A stretch of DNA of 58,058 bases. It comes from Geobacillus proteiniphilus (GTDB lineage Bacteria; Bacillota; Bacilli; Bacillales; Anoxybacillaceae). The DNA lies in NCBI RefSeq assembly GCF_001908025.1, contig NZ_MQMG01000017.1, positions 1 through 58,058 of the forward strand, in the 5' to 3' direction. Below the pieces are notes generated by a model. The model worked only from the letters and a program-made list of their open reading frames with translations. It did not search any database and had not been told where the DNA came from. The translations under genes were made by a program, and so were the position numbers. Of this stretch, positions 30,445 to 42,689 are shown piece by piece; the first letter of the stretch is position 1, and each line of letters starts with the position of its first letter.

Positions 30445-33400
30445 TTATTTGGACGACACCGTGTCGCCAGCCGTTTCCTTTTTGACGGCCGGCTTCACTT
30501 TGCGATAGCGGGCCATACCCGTTCCAGCCGGGACGAGTTTGCCGATAATGACGTTTTCTTTTAAGCCAAGCAGTTCATCACGTTTTCCTTTGATCGCTGC
30601 ATCGGTCAAGACGCGCGTCGTTTCTTGGAACGAAGCAGCAGACAAGAATGAATCTGTCTCAAGCGACGCTTTCGTGATGCCGAGCAACACCTGGCGGGCC
30701 GTCGCCGGCCGTTTCCCTTCGCGAAGAGCTTTGGCGTTGACATCCGTAAACTGGTGGACATCCAAAAGCGTACCCGGCAGCACATCGGTGTCGCCGGCAT
30801 CGATGACGCGCACTTTGCGTAGCATTTGCCGCACCATGACCTCGATATGCTTATCGCTGATTTCCACCCCTTGCATCCGGTACACTTTTTGCACTTCACG
30901 AAGCAAGTACTCTTGAACGGATGTAATATCGCGCACGCGCAGCAACTGTTTCGGGTCGACCGAGCCTTCTGTCAGCTCTTGGCCGCGTTCGACGCGCTGA
31001 CCTTCTTCGACTTTCAGCCGCGCGTTGTACGGCGCTACATACGTACGCGTTTCGACCTCGCTTTGCACGACGATTTCATATTGGTTGTCGCGCGTTTCAT
31101 TAATCGAAATAACCGTGCCGTCGATTTCAGAAATGACCGCTTGCCCTTTCGGGTTGCGCGCTTCAAACAGCTCTTGCACCCGCGGCAAACCTTGAGTGAT
31201 ATCGTCGCCGGCGACGCCGCCTGTATGGAACGTCCGCATTGTCAGCTGCGTGCCCGGCTCGCCGATCGACTGAGCGGCGATAATGCCGACGGCTTCGCCA
31301 ACTTCGACGTCCATGCCGGTCGCCATGTTGCGGCCGTAACATTTTTTGCAGACGCCATGGCGCGTGTTGCAGGCGAATACGGAGCGAATCCATACTTCCG
31401 TAATGCCGGCTTTAATGATCTCATTGGCGATATCTTCGGTGATCATCTCGTCTTTGCGGACGATCACTTCACCTGTTTCCGGATGGCGCACCGTTTTCTG
31501 CGCATAGCGGCCGACAAGCCGTTCTTCGAGCTTGACGACGACTTCCGTGCCATCCGTCAGCGCCCGAGCCAAAATGCCGCGGTCGGTGCCGCAATCTTCT
31601 TCGCGGACGATGACGTCTTGCGCCACGTCGACAAGGCGTCGCGTGAGATAGCCTGAGTCGGCCGTTTTGAGCGCCGTATCCGCCAATCCTTTCCGCGCGC
31701 CGTGCGTCGAGATAAAGTATTCCAATACCGTCAAGCCTTCGCGGAACGACGACTTGATCGGCAGCTCGATGATCCGGCCGGCCGGGTTGGCCATCAAACC
31801 GCGCATCCCCGCAAGCTGCGTAAAGTTCGACGCGTTCCCGCGCGCCCCAGAATCGCTCATCATAAAGATCGGGTTGCGTTTATCAAGCGACTTCATCAAC
31901 CGGTCTTGAATTTTGTCTTTCGCCGCGCTCCAGATCGAGATGACGCGCTCGTACCGCTCTTCATCCGTAATCAACCCGCGGCGGAACTGCTTCAAAACCG
32001 TATCGACTTTCGCTTGCGCTTCATCCAAAATTTCTTGTTTTTCCGGCAGGACGACGATATCGGCCACGCCGATCGTGATGCCGGCTTTTGTCGAATATTG
32101 GAAACCAAGGTCTTTCATGCGGTCGAGCATCTTCGATGTTTCGGTGATTTTGAACCGTTTGAACACTTCAGCGATAATTTGCCCGAGCACTTTTTTCTTA
32201 AACGGCGGCACGAGTTCGCGCTTGCGAATTTCTTCGCGCACGTTAACCCCTTTGTCAAGGAAGTACTTGTCTGGCGTCCGTCCTTCGATGTTTTCTGTCG
32301 TCGGTTCGTTAATGTACGGGAACGAGTTCGGCAAAATTTCGTTGAAAATCAGTTTGCCGACCGTCGTTAAGAGCAGTTTGTTGTTTTGCTCTTCGGTGAA
32401 CGTTTCGTTTTTCAGCGAGCCGGCATGAATGGCGATGCGCGAATGGAGATGGACGTAGCCGTTATGGTAGGCAAGCAACGCCTCGTCTGTGTCTTTGAAC
32501 ACCATGCCTTCGCCGATGGCTCCCTCGCGCTCCATCGTCAAGTAGTAGTTGCCCAACACCATGTCTTGTGATGGTGTCACGACCGGCTTCCCGTCTTTCG
32601 GGTTCAAAATGTTTTGCGCCGCCAGCATCAACAAACGTGCTTCGGCTTGCGCCTCAGCTGACAGCGGCACGTGCACCGCCATTTGGTCGCCGTCAAAGTC
32701 AGCGTTGTACGCCGTGCAAACAAGCGGATGAAGACGGATCGCCCGCCCTTCCACAAGCGTTGGTTCAAACGCCTGAATGCCGAGACGGTGCAGCGTCGGG
32801 GCGCGGTTTAACAGCACCGGATGTTCTTTGATGACATCTTCAAGCACATCCCACACTTCCGGATGAACGCGCTCGATTTTCCGTTTCGCGCTTTTAATGT
32901 TATGCGCCAACCCCCGCTCCACAAGCTCCTTCATGACGAACGGCTTGAACAGCTCAAGCGCCATTTCTTTCGGCAACCCGCATTGATACATTTTTAAGTT
33001 TGGGCCGACGACGATGACGGAGCGGCCGGAATAATCAACGCGTTTGCCGAGCAAGTTTTGCCGGAAGCGCCCTTGCTTCCCTTTCAGCATATGAGAAAGC
33101 GATTTTAACGGACGGTTCCCCGGACCGGTCACCGGACGGCCGCGGCGGCCGTTATCGATCAAAGCATCAACCGCCTCTTGCAACATCCGCTTCTCATTTT
33201 GGACGATAATGTTCGGCGCACCGAGATCAAGCAGCCGTTTCAGCCGGTTGTTACGGTTGATGACGCGGCGGTACAAATCGTTCAAATCCGATGTTGCAAA
33301 CCGCCCGCCATCAAGCTGAACCATTGGACGCAGCTCCGGCGGAATGACCGGCAGTACATCAAGGACCATCCAAGCCGGGTCGTTCCCTGAACTGCGGAAC

Positions 33401-34044
33401 GCTTCAAGCACTTCAAGCCGCTTAATGATGCGGGCGCGCCGTTGCCCTTGCGCCGTTTTCAGCTCTTCTTTCAGCGCGGCCACTTCTTTATCCAAATCGA
33501 TGTCTTGGAGCAGCTTTTTGATCGCCTCCGCCCCCATCGACGCTTGGAACGATTGACCGTACTTCTCGCGATAGGCGCGGTATTCCTTTTCCGACAACAG
33601 CTGCTTTTTCTCAAGCGGCGTATCGCCCGGGTCGGTGACGACATAGGATGCAAAATAAATGACCTCTTCGAGCGCCCGCGGCGACATGTCAAGAACCAAT
33701 CCCATCCGGCTCGGGATGCCTTTGAAATACCAGATGTGCGAAACCGGGGCAGCCAGCTCGATATGGCCCATCCGTTCGCGGCGGACTTTCGAGCGCGTCA
33801 CTTCGACGCCGCAGCGGTCGCAGACGACGCCTTTGTAGCGAACGCGTTTATATTTGCCGCAATGGCACTCCCAGTCTTTCGTCGGGCCGAAAATGCGCTC
33901 GCAAAACAAGCCGTCTTTTTCCGGCTTTAACGTCCGATAGTTGATTGTCTCCGGCTTTTTGACTTCGCCATACGACCAAGAACGAATTTTCTCCGGGGAA
34001 GCGAGCCCAATTTTCATGTACTCAAACTTATTGACATCTAGCAA
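30445..34044 (-). CDS. rpoC: DNA-directed RNA polymerase subunit beta'
   Basis: Beta' (1199 residues, the same length as in B. subtilis) carries the catalytic magnesium site NADFDGDQ (around residue 450) and two zinc clusters: [20 protein letters not shown] near 60-80 and the later CGTDRG...[13 protein letters not shown] set. The start is TTG 34044, 8 bases after GGGAGG. That gives [10 protein letters not shown], aligning with B. subtilis MLDVNNFEYM; the ATG 15 codons upstream includes the ribosome site and is rejected. It is co-transcribed with rpoB. Confidence 0.98.
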   Translation of the reverse strand: MLDVNKFEYMKIGLASPEKIRSWSYGEVKKPETINYRTLKPEKDGLFCERIFGPTKDWECHCGKYKRVRYKGVVCDRCGVEVTRSKVRRERMGHIELAAPVSHIWYFKGIPSRMGLVLDMSPRALEEVIYFASYVVTDPGDTPLEKKQLLSEKEYRAYREKYGQSFQASMGAEAIKKLLQDIDLDKEVAALKEELKTAQGQRRARIIKRLEVLEAFRSSGNDPAWMVLDVLPVIPPELRPMVQLDGGRFATSDLNDLYRRVINRNNRLKRLLDLGAPNIIVQNEKRMLQEAVDALIDNGRRGRPVTGPGNRPLKSLSHMLKGKQGRFRQNLLGKRVDYSGRSVIVVGPNLKMYQCGLPKEMALELFKPFVMKELVERGLAHNIKSAKRKIERVHPEVWDVLEDVIKEHPVLLNRAPTLHRLGIQAFEPTLVEGRAIRLHPLVCTAYNADFDGDQMAVHVPLSAEAQAEARLLMLAAQNILNPKDGKPVVTPSQDMVLGNYYLTMEREGAIGEGMVFKDTDEALLAYHNGYVHLHSRIAIHAGSLKNETFTEEQNNKLLLTTVGKLIFNEILPNSFPYINEPTTENIEGRTPDKYFLDKGVNVREEIRKRELVPPFKKKVLGQIIAEVFKRFKITETSKMLDRMKDLGFQYSTKAGITIGVADIVVLPEKQEILDEAQAKVDTVLKQFRRGLITDEERYERVISIWSAAKDKIQDRLMKSLDKRNPIFMMSDSGARGNASNFTQLAGMRGLMANPAGRIIELPIKSSFREGLTVLEYFISTHGARKGLADTALKTADSGYLTRRLVDVAQDVIVREEDCGTDRGILARALTDGTEVVVKLEERLVGRYAQKTVRHPETGEVIVRKDEMITEDIANEIIKAGITEVWIRSVFACNTRHGVCKKCYGRNMATGMDVEVGEAVGIIAAQSIGEPGTQLTMRTFHTGGVAGDDITQGLPRVQELFEARNPKGQAVISEIDGTVISINETRDNQYEIVVQSEVETRTYVAPYNARLKVEEGQRVERGQELTEGSVDPKQLLRVRDITSVQEYLLREVQKVYRMQGVEISDKHIEVMVRQMLRKVRVIDAGDTDVLPGTLLDVHQFTDVNAKALREGKRPATARQVLLGITKASLETDSFLSAASFQETTRVLTDAAIKGKRDELLGLKENVIIGKLVPAGTGMARYRKVKPAVKKETAGDTVSSK

Positions 34045-34091
34045 GGGGTATACCTCCCTTTTTGATCCGTCGGTTTTCCGTTCGCTCAAGC

Positions 34092-34124
34092 GGCCAATGG
34101 CGGGGAATAGCTCCCCGCCTGGCC
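34092..34124 (-). repeat. GC-rich hairpin between rpoB and rpoC
   Basis: GGCCAGGCGGGGA pairs with TCCCCGCCATTGGCC (a two-base bulge) around a short loop. No T-run follows. It lies in the 92-bp gap between the two polymerase genes. Confidence 0.65.
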
Positions 34125-34136
34125 GTTATGGCCGGT

Positions 34137-37709
<3,573 letters not shown>

Positions 37710-37954
37710 GAGTGATTCACCCCTCAAATGTAGACATTAGTGAAAACCGGAACCGGAACAGCTCCATCATCCGCCCCGCTCAGCAATCAATGCCGTCAAG
37801 GCGGACTGGCCGCTCCGTCATTCCGGGGCAAAGCGCTAGGCATGCATGCGGCCGGCCCCCGCCATCCGGACGGAAACGGCTTCGTTGCGTGCACCGCCGT
37901 TTCATTTAGGGGATTTAACACGCTCCCGGCGCGAGGAAACCAGGCGTTGAACGG
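37710..37954 (-). other. rpoB leader, part downstream of the terminator hairpin
   Basis: These 245 untranslated bases lie between the terminator-like hairpin and rpoB. I see no gene and no good sigma-A promoter; TTCAAC with TTAAAT around 37900-37945 is too poor to call. The stretch is GC-rich (around 37800-37890) and may be structured. Confidence 0.5.
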
Positions 37955-37994
37955 AGAAAAAAAGAAAATGGTTTCTATTCCAATAGAAAACCAT
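37955..37994 (-). terminator. Intrinsic terminator (possible attenuator) in the rpoB leader
   Basis: On the minus strand ATGGTTTTCTATT pairs with AATAGAAACCAT (12 bp, one bulged T, two-base loop), followed by TTTCTTTTTTTCTCC. It would end transcripts arriving from ybxB. It also lies downstream of the only good rpoB promoter seen. Its left arm overlaps a competing palindrome AACCATATGGTT (37989-38000). Confidence 0.8.
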
Positions 37995-38092
37995 ATGGTT
38001 CGTTGCTTATTGATTTTATCATTGTTTCCATTGCGTCCAAAATTATACGTCATCCCCTCTGCACGGGAAATGTGCATATTTAGCATTTTATA

Positions 38093-38121
38093 ATGTTACC
38101 ACAATAAAAAAACGGTGTCAA
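38093..38121 (-). promoter_or_regulatory. Sigma-A promoter of rpoBC, overlapping the ybxB stop
   Basis: TTGACA (38116-38121), a 17-base spacer and TAACAT (38093-38098). The TGA stop of ybxB is part of the -35 hexamer. The transcript would start near 38085. Confidence 0.75.
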
Positions 38122-38720
38122 CATTTTTTCGCCTTTATGATATAATATCCTTTTTTCTTCGCGACGACTTCTACAGCGGGAAAGCATTCGTTCAGTTTTT
38201 GCAAGGCAGATGGGGCGCCTTGCTTTTTTTGAATGACGACCCATAGCTCGCCGTGATCGAGCAGATGATCGCGGCTTTGTTCAAAAATCGCGTGAACAAC
38301 CCGTTTGCCAGCCCGGATCGGCGGATTGGTGACGACCGCTGCAAATCGCTGTTCTCCGACTTCCGAAAAAAGATCGCTTTTGTAAATCACCGCATTGTCA
38401 ATCCCGTTTGCCTGTTTGTTTTCCTGCGCCAGCTCGAGCGCTCGCTCGTTGACATCAATCATATGGATGCGCCGGTCTGGAAACGATTTGGCCAAGGCAA
38501 GCCCGATCGGCCCATATCCGCAGCCGACATCCAACAAATCCCCAGCCACTCCCGGCTCCTCGAACGTTTCAATTAACAGGCGTGTGCCAAAGTCGACTTC
38601 GCGCTTCGAAAACACTCCGCTGTCGGTCGTAAAGCGGAATTCATGCCCCCGCAGCACGTACGTCCACGTTTGCGGGTTTCGCTCCGACGTCGGATTGACT
38701 GAGTAATAATGCTCGCTCAT
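38118..38720 (-). CDS. ybxB: Class I SAM-dependent methyltransferase, RsmC-like (YbxB)
   Basis: This is a 200-residue methyltransferase of the RsmC/RlmG type, which modify guanosines in rRNA; the exact target of YbxB is not known to me. The SAM motif DVGCGYGP spans about 64-71. The NPP(I) active-site motif follows near residue 130 (VVTNPPIRAG). Three ATG codons stand in a row; the third (38720) is 8 bases from GGAGG and gives MSEHYYSV, like B. subtilis MAEHYYSE. It lies between rplL and rpoB as in Bacillus. Confidence 0.9.
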   Translation of the reverse strand: MSEHYYSVNPTSERNPQTWTYVLRGHEFRFTTDSGVFSKREVDFGTRLLIETFEEPGVAGDLLDVGCGYGPIGLALAKSFPDRRIHMIDVNERALELAQENKQANGIDNAVIYKSDLFSEVGEQRFAAVVTNPPIRAGKRVVHAIFEQSRDHLLDHGELWVVIQKKQGAPSALQKLNECFPAVEVVAKKKGYYIIKAKKC

Positions 38721-38777
38721 CATCATCCCCTCCTTCTTGTCGGCAGGCTGCACCGCCTTCTGTTATATAGTGTTAAC

Positions 38778-38817
38778 AAAAAAGAGGCTGCCCCTTGCTC
38801 GGGCCAACCTCTTTTTT
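38778..38817 (-). terminator. Intrinsic terminator after rplJ-rplL
   Basis: On the minus strand AAAAAAGAGGTTG...CAGCCTCTTTTTT (inner CCC/GGGG) forms a strong stem ending in T6. It is about 15 bases past the rplL stop. ybxB beyond it must depend on read-through or on a promoter I cannot place. Confidence 0.9.
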
Positions 38818-38831
38818 CAATGGCGCAGCCA

Positions 38832-39200
38832 TTACTTGATTTCGACTTTCGCGCCAGCTTCTTCGAGTTTTGCTTTGATTTCTTCGGCTTCTTCTTTCGC
38901 AATGCCTTCTTTGATCGGCTTCGGCGTGTTGTCGACCAAGTCTTTTGCTTCTTTCAAGCCGAGACCAGTGATTTCGCGAACGACTTTGATAACTTTGATT
39001 TTTTGCGCGCCGGCGTCGGCAAGAATGACGTCGAATTCCGTTTTTTCTGCCGCCGCTTCACCGCCAGCTGCTGCGCCACCCGCAACAACAACCGGAGCCG
39101 CAGCCGTTACGCCGAATTCTTCTTCGATCGCTTTCACCAATTCGTTTAATTCCAATACCGTCATATTTTTCACTGCTTCAATGATTTGTTCTTTCGTCAT
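38832..39200 (-). CDS. rplL: 50S ribosomal protein L7/L12
   Basis: L7/L12 (122 residues) forms the stalk dimers that recruit translation factors. The N-terminal dimerisation domain (1-35), an alanine-rich hinge ([20 protein letters not shown]) and a C-terminal factor-binding domain are clear. ATG 39200 is 8 bases after AAGGAGG and gives [13 protein letters not shown]. It lies 54 bp after rplJ. Confidence 0.97.
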   Translation of the reverse strand: MTKEQIIEAVKNMTVLELNELVKAIEEEFGVTAAAPVVVAGGAAAGGEAAAEKTEFDVILADAGAQKIKVIKVVREITGLGLKEAKDLVDNTPKPIKEGIAKEEAEEIKAKLEEAGAKVEIK

Positions 39201-39254
39201 CACAACTTCCTCCTTTGTTTTCTGAATGATCGTTAAGCACATATCGATGCGCCA

Positions 39255-39755
39255 TTATGCGCCTTGTTCCTCTTGCTTGTCAGCCACCGCTTTAACCGCA
39301 AGAGCAAAGTTGCGGATCGGGGCTTGAAGAACGCTAAGCAACATCGAAAGCAACCCTTCGCGGGACGGGAGTTTCGCCAACGCATCGATTTCTTCTTTGC
39401 TGGCGATGTTCCCTTCGATGACGCCGCCTTTGATTTCCAATGCTTCATGCGTTTTCGCAAACTCGCTTAAAATTTTTGCCGGCGCCACGACATCTTCATT
39501 GCTGAAGGCGATGGCATTTGGACCGGTGAACACTTCATCCAGTCCTTCCAAGCCGACTTCCGCGAGCGCCCGGCGGGTTAAGGTGTTTTTGTACACTTTA
39601 AACTCGACGCCTGCCTCGCGCAGCTGTTTGCGCAACTCGGTCATTTCTGCCACGTTTAGGCCGCGGTAATCAACGATGACGGTCGCCTTGCTGGCCCGGA
39701 ATTTGTCTGCGATTTCCGCGACCACTTGTTTTTTCAGTTCAATCGCGCTCGACAC
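39255..39755 (-). CDS. rplJ: 50S ribosomal protein L10
   Basis: L10 (166 residues, equal to B. subtilis) anchors the L7/L12 stalk. GTG 39755, 8 bases after AGGAGG, gives [12 protein letters not shown] and is preferred; the GTG three codons upstream overlaps the Shine-Dalgarno. The C-terminal helix ([15 protein letters not shown]) is where L12 dimers bind. It sits behind an L10-type leader with a terminator, by which L10(L12)4 is expected to repress its own operon. Confidence 0.97.
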   Translation of the reverse strand: MSSAIELKKQVVAEIADKFRASKATVIVDYRGLNVAEMTELRKQLREAGVEFKVYKNTLTRRALAEVGLEGLDEVFTGPNAIAFSNEDVVAPAKILSEFAKTHEALEIKGGVIEGNIASKEEIDALAKLPSREGLLSMLLSVLQAPIRNFALAVKAVADKQEEQGA

Positions 39756-39810
39756 GTCCTGCACCTCCTGTAAGGAAAATGAGAGAATACCACTTATACC
39801 GTTCGCTCAA

Positions 39811-39975
39811 TAAAAAACCTCCATGCCGCGTAGACATGGAGGTGTCGTTCAACGCACCGCCGCTCGTTCCCGGCGCGGGGCGCGCTGTTCTATCGTCCAC
39901 ATACCTCGGTAGGAAATTAAGCCTCAAACAGGCACCTACTGTCTACGGTACAAATGATATTCATTTGTTCAGCCA
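39811..39975 (-). ncRNA. L10-type ribosomal protein leader with attenuator
   Basis: The rplJ leader runs from about 39975 and ends in an intrinsic terminator: ACCTCCATG (39835-39843) pairs with CATGGAGGT (39817-39825), followed by TTTTTTA. In B. subtilis the L10 leader works by transcription attenuation, with L10(L12)4 binding the nascent RNA. The GC-rich part before it (39850-39890, GCGCGCCCCGCGCC) can form competing structure. The class is assigned by position and terminator. Confidence 0.75.
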
Positions 39976-39981
39976 AATGGC

Positions 39982-40010
39982 ATTTTAACAGACGGACAAA
40001 CAAAAGTCAA
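39982..40010 (-). promoter_or_regulatory. Sigma-A promoter of rplJ-rplL
   Basis: TTGACT (40005-40010), a 17-base spacer and TAAAAT (39982-39987). It lies 4 bases past the rplA stop, so rplJL has its own promoter. Confidence 0.85.
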
Positions 40011-40013
40011 CGG

Positions 40014-40715
40014 TTATTGTGCAACAGCAACCGTGGACGGGTCAACCTTGATGCCAGGGCCCATTGTCGACGTAATCGTGACGTTTTTCACGTACGTCCC
40101 TTTTGCCGCCGCCGGTTTGGCTTTCAAAATTGCTTCATAAACGGCCGTGAAGTTTTCAGCCAATTTCTCGTTGTCAAACGACACTTTGCCGATCGGAACG
40201 TGGATGTTGCCCGCTTTGTCGACGCGGTATTCCACTTTACCAGCCTTGATTTCTTGCACCGCTTTTGCTACGTCAAACGTGACTGTTCCGGTTTTCGGGT
40301 TTGGCATCAACCCTTTCGGCCCTAAAATGCGGCCGAGTTTCCCGACTTCCCCCATCATGTCCGGCGTAGCGACAACAACATCAAAGTCAAACCAGCCTTG
40401 CTGGATTTTGTTGATATATTCTGTATCGCCGACATAGTCAGCGCCAGCCGCTTCTGCTTCCTTCGCTTTTTCCCCTTTCGCGAACACCAACACGCGCGCC
40501 ACTTTCCCTGTGCCGTGCGGCAGGACGACGGCGCCGCGAATTTGTTGGTCCGCTTTTTTCGGGTCAACGCCCAAACGGAACGCCACTTCCACTGTGGCAT
40601 CGAATTTCGCGATGTTCGTTTTTTTCACGAGCTCGATCGCTTCAGCAATCGGGTATGCTTTGGAGCGGTCGACGAGCTTCAGTGCTTCTAAATATTTCTT
40701 CCCTCTTTTTGGCAT
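40014..40715 (-). CDS. rplA: 50S ribosomal protein L1
   Basis: L1 (233 residues) forms the mobile stalk at the E site and can bind its own mRNA. ATG 40715 follows AGGAGG and gives [13 protein letters not shown]; the upstream ATG 24 codons earlier has no family support. The conserved [20 protein letters not shown] and [14 protein letters not shown] are present. It is 202 bp after rplK; that gap holds an 11-bp hairpin. Confidence 0.97.
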   Translation of the reverse strand: MPKRGKKYLEALKLVDRSKAYPIAEAIELVKKTNIAKFDATVEVAFRLGVDPKKADQQIRGAVVLPHGTGKVARVLVFAKGEKAKEAEAAGADYVGDTEYINKIQQGWFDFDVVVATPDMMGEVGKLGRILGPKGLMPNPKTGTVTFDVAKAVQEIKAGKVEYRVDKAGNIHVPIGKVSFDNEKLAENFTAVYEAILKAKPAAAKGTYVKNVTITSTMGPGIKVDPSTVAVAQ

Positions 40716-40872
40716 GTGAAATTCCTCCTCGATTGTGGTTTTAGCGGAAAAAACCTCCCACGATCCTCCTGTGCTTATTCCTGGCAACAGGCCTTAAGCG
40801 AGGGATTGCATTAGATTCCCATTTTGACCATTATCCAGCCGTACGCTTGCCGGACGGCCCTTTCTCCATTGA

Positions 40873-40899
40873 GAAAGGTTGCGGAATACGCAACCTTTC
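40873..40899 (-). repeat. Perfect 11-bp hairpin between rplK and rplA
   Basis: GAAAGGTTGCG and CGCAACCTTTC pair around a 5-base loop, 19 bases past the rplK stop. No T-run follows. It may act in processing, or as a weak terminator that sets the rplK:rplA ratio; it does not obviously match the L1 binding site. Confidence 0.7.
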
Positions 40900-40917
40900 C
40901 ACACGCACCATTCATCC

Positions 40918-41343
40918 TTAATCTTCGATCACAATACCCATGCTGCGGGCCGTGCCTTCGATCATGCGCATGGCCGCCTCAATGCTCGCCGCATTCAAAT
41001 CCGGCATTTTCAGCTCGGCGATCTCGCGCACTTTGTCGCGTTTAATTGTCGCCACTTTGTTGCGGTTCGGTTCGCCGGAGCCCGATTCAATGCCCGCCGC
41101 TTTTTTCAGCAATACAGCGGCTGGCGGCGTTTTCGTGATGAATGTAAATGAACGGTCTTCAAAAACCGTAATTTCAACCGGAATGATCAACCCTGCTTGG
41201 TCAGCCGTACGGGCATTAAACTCTTTGCAAAACGCCATAATATTGACACCGGCTTGACCCAACGCAGGACCTACTGGCGGCGCCGGATTCGCTTTCCCGG
41301 CAGGAATTTGCAGTTTGACGACCTTGATTACTTTTTTCGCCAC
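40918..41343 (-). CDS. rplK: 50S ribosomal protein L11
   Basis: L11 (141 residues) lies at the GTPase-associated centre and is needed for RelA activation and thiostrepton binding. The start is GTG 41343, 8 bases after AAGGAGG, giving [20 protein letters not shown]. The proline-rich N-terminal helix region [20 protein letters not shown] is intact. It is preceded by a sigma-A promoter and a 200-base leader. Confidence 0.97.
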   Translation of the reverse strand: MAKKVIKVVKLQIPAGKANPAPPVGPALGQAGVNIMAFCKEFNARTADQAGLIIPVEITVFEDRSFTFITKTPPAAVLLKKAAGIESGSGEPNRNKVATIKRDKVREIAELKMPDLNAASIEAAMRMIEGTARSMGIVIED

Positions 41344-41475
41344 GAGACACACCTCCTTAAGTCCGTGATGTGGTATTAGGGATTGCCCCTCCCACTCATC
41401 CGGCTCCGGTCTACTGAGCCGTTTTCCTATCTCCCGTTCCAGTTGAGAGGATCAGCGTAAAAACAAAATGGCTCC

Positions 41476-41493
41476 CTTATACAAGTGTATAAG
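41476..41493 (-). repeat. Perfect palindrome in the rplK leader
   Basis: CTTATACA and TGTATAAG pair with a two-base centre, about 130 bases before the rplK start. It is seen directly; function unknown. It could be an RNA hairpin or a DNA operator. Confidence 0.6.
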
Positions 41494-41537
41494 TTCATCG
41501 CGATATGCCTCCGTTTAAGAGACATACTGACCTTAAA

Positions 41538-41566
41538 ATAGTATCACTTTTCCCTAGCAATTGCAA
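41538..41566 (-). promoter_or_regulatory. Sigma-A promoter of rplK-rplA
   Basis: TTGCAA (41561-41566), a 17-base spacer and TACTAT (41538-41543), just past the nusG stop. Confidence 0.8.
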
Positions 41567-41578
41567 GTTCTTTATCCA

Positions 41579-42112
41579 TTAGATTTTTTCTATTTGCGAA
41601 AACTCAAGTTCCACCCGTGTTTCGCGCCCAAACATATCGACAAGCAGCTTCACTTTATGTTTATCCGGGTCAATCGCTTCAATTTTCCCTGTAAAGTTCG
41701 CAAACGGACCTTCTTTGATCCGCACCGTTTCATTTACCTCATAGTCGACGTCAACCTCGGCAAGCGGCATGCCCATCCGCTTCAAGATCATTTTCACTTC
41801 TTCCTCCATAAGCGGCGTCGGTTTCGAACCAGCCCCGCTTGAGCCGACAAATCCAGTGACGCCCGGCGTGTTGCGCACGACATACCATGAGTCATCCGTC
41901 ATGACCATCTCAACGAGCACATAGCCAGGGAACACTTTCTTTTTCGTCGTTTTCCGTTTCCCGTTTTTGACGTCCGTTTCCGTCTCTTCCGGAACGACGA
42001 CGCGAAAAATTTTATCTTGCATTCCCATCGATTCGACGCGTTTTTCCAAATTGGCTTTCACTTTGTTTTCATATCCCGAATATGTATGGACGACATACCA
42101 GTTTTTTTCCAT
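41579..42112 (-). CDS. nusG: Transcription termination/antitermination protein NusG
   Basis: NusG (177 residues) binds RNA polymerase and, in Bacillus, stimulates sequence-specific pausing. The NGN domain covers about 1-120 (NWYVVHTYSGYENKVKANLE), followed by a C-terminal KOW domain (VRIKEGPFANFTGKIEAIDP). ATG 42112 is 7 bases after GGGGAGG. A terminator-like hairpin lies between secE and nusG. Confidence 0.97.
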   Translation of the reverse strand: MEKNWYVVHTYSGYENKVKANLEKRVESMGMQDKIFRVVVPEETETDVKNGKRKTTKKKVFPGYVLVEMVMTDDSWYVVRNTPGVTGFVGSSGAGSKPTPLMEEEVKMILKRMGMPLAEVDVDYEVNETVRIKEGPFANFTGKIEAIDPDKHKVKLLVDMFGRETRVELEFSQIEKI

Positions 42113-42154
42113 CAGCGAGCCTCCCCAGGGCGGTTTTCGTCTTGTTTTTTTGCG

Positions 42155-42179
42155 CAAAACAAAAACCCGTTGCCGGGTT
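42155..42179 (-). terminator. Intrinsic terminator between secE and nusG
   Basis: AACCCG and CGGGTT form a 6-bp stem with a GCAA loop, followed on the minus strand by TTTGTTTTG. It sits about 47 bases past the secE stop and 43 bases before nusG, so it could attenuate nusG. Confidence 0.7.
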
Positions 42180-42225
42180 CCATACGCGCGCGATTATCTT
42201 TCATTATAACATATCCTTCGCCCGC

Positions 42226-42408
42226 TTATTCAAACACGAGGCGAATCAACTCAGAAATGCCGAGGTCCACAACGGCAAAAAAGACGGTGAAAAACGCCAC
42301 CGTGGCCAACACGACCGCCGTGTAGTTCACTAACTCCTTCCGGTTTGGCCAACTCACTTTTTTCAGCTCGCGTACGACTTCTTTTAAAAAGCTGGTTACT
42401 CGCTGCAT
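42226..42408 (-). CDS. secE: Preprotein translocase subunit SecE
   Basis: SecE (60 residues) clamps SecY in the membrane. One hydrophobic helix spans about 30-52 (YTAVVLATVAFFTVFFAVVD) after the conserved amphipathic KEVVRELKKVSWPNRKEL. ATG 42408 is 8 bases after GGAGG and is preferred to the ATG pair at 42421-42426, which precedes that ribosome site. The order rpmG-secE-nusG is conserved. Confidence 0.95.
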   Translation of the reverse strand: MQRVTSFLKEVVRELKKVSWPNRKELVNYTAVVLATVAFFTVFFAVVDLGISELIRLVFE

Positions 42409-42448
42409 CACTCGTACCTCCATCATCGTTCAAAACTATCTCCACCGC

Positions 42449-42628
42449 CTATTCCGTCTCGCGATGGATCGTATGTTTGTTGCATGTTGAGCAAAACTTG
42501 TTGGCCATACGGCGCTCACCAAGGCGACGTATTTGTTTTGCTGCCGTATAGTTTCGGCTCCCGCACTGCGCGCAAGCCAGCGTCACTTTTTGCGCATCAG
42601 CATTCCACCGTTCCTGCGAGATGTCCAT
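42449..42628 (-). CDS. rpmG: 50S ribosomal protein L33, start region anomalous
   Basis: The L33 body VTLACAQCGSRNYTAAKQ to HTIHRETE is clear, with zinc cysteines in CAQC and CSTC. The expected start, ATG 42597 (7 bases after GGTGG), reads Met-Arg-Lys and then, because only five A residues follow CGC, runs out of frame; six A would give the usual MRKKVTLAC and 49 residues. The intact frame instead runs up to ATG 42628 (59 residues, MDISQERWNADAQKVTL), with no ribosome site. Either a base was lost (genuinely or in sequencing), or a leaderless or GTG start is used. It lies between sigH and secE. Confidence 0.8.
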   Translation of the reverse strand: MDISQERWNADAQKVTLACAQCGSRNYTAAKQIRRLGERRMANKFCSTCNKHTIHRETE

Positions 42629-42633
42629 AAAAA

Positions 42634-42661
42634 TTTATCATATTGGCTGTTTCGCTGTCAA
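42634..42661 (-). promoter_or_regulatory. Possible promoter before rpmG
   Basis: TTGACA (42656-42661), a 16-base spacer and GATAAA (42634-42639). Transcription would start about at the ATG 42628, which would make an mRNA from that start leaderless. The -10 is imperfect. Confidence 0.4.
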
Positions 42662-42689
42662 TGACATCTTTTGATGCGGCGGTGCGATG

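Noticed and set aside
34069-34106. ATG start for rpoC 15 codons upstream of the chosen TTG
   Set aside because: That frame includes the Shine-Dalgarno GGGAGG in the coding sequence and adds residues with no counterpart in B. subtilis.
40800-40917. L1-binding autoregulatory site before rplA
   Set aside because: The 11-bp hairpin there lacks the asymmetric internal loop expected of an L1 target, and I could not align it to a known site.
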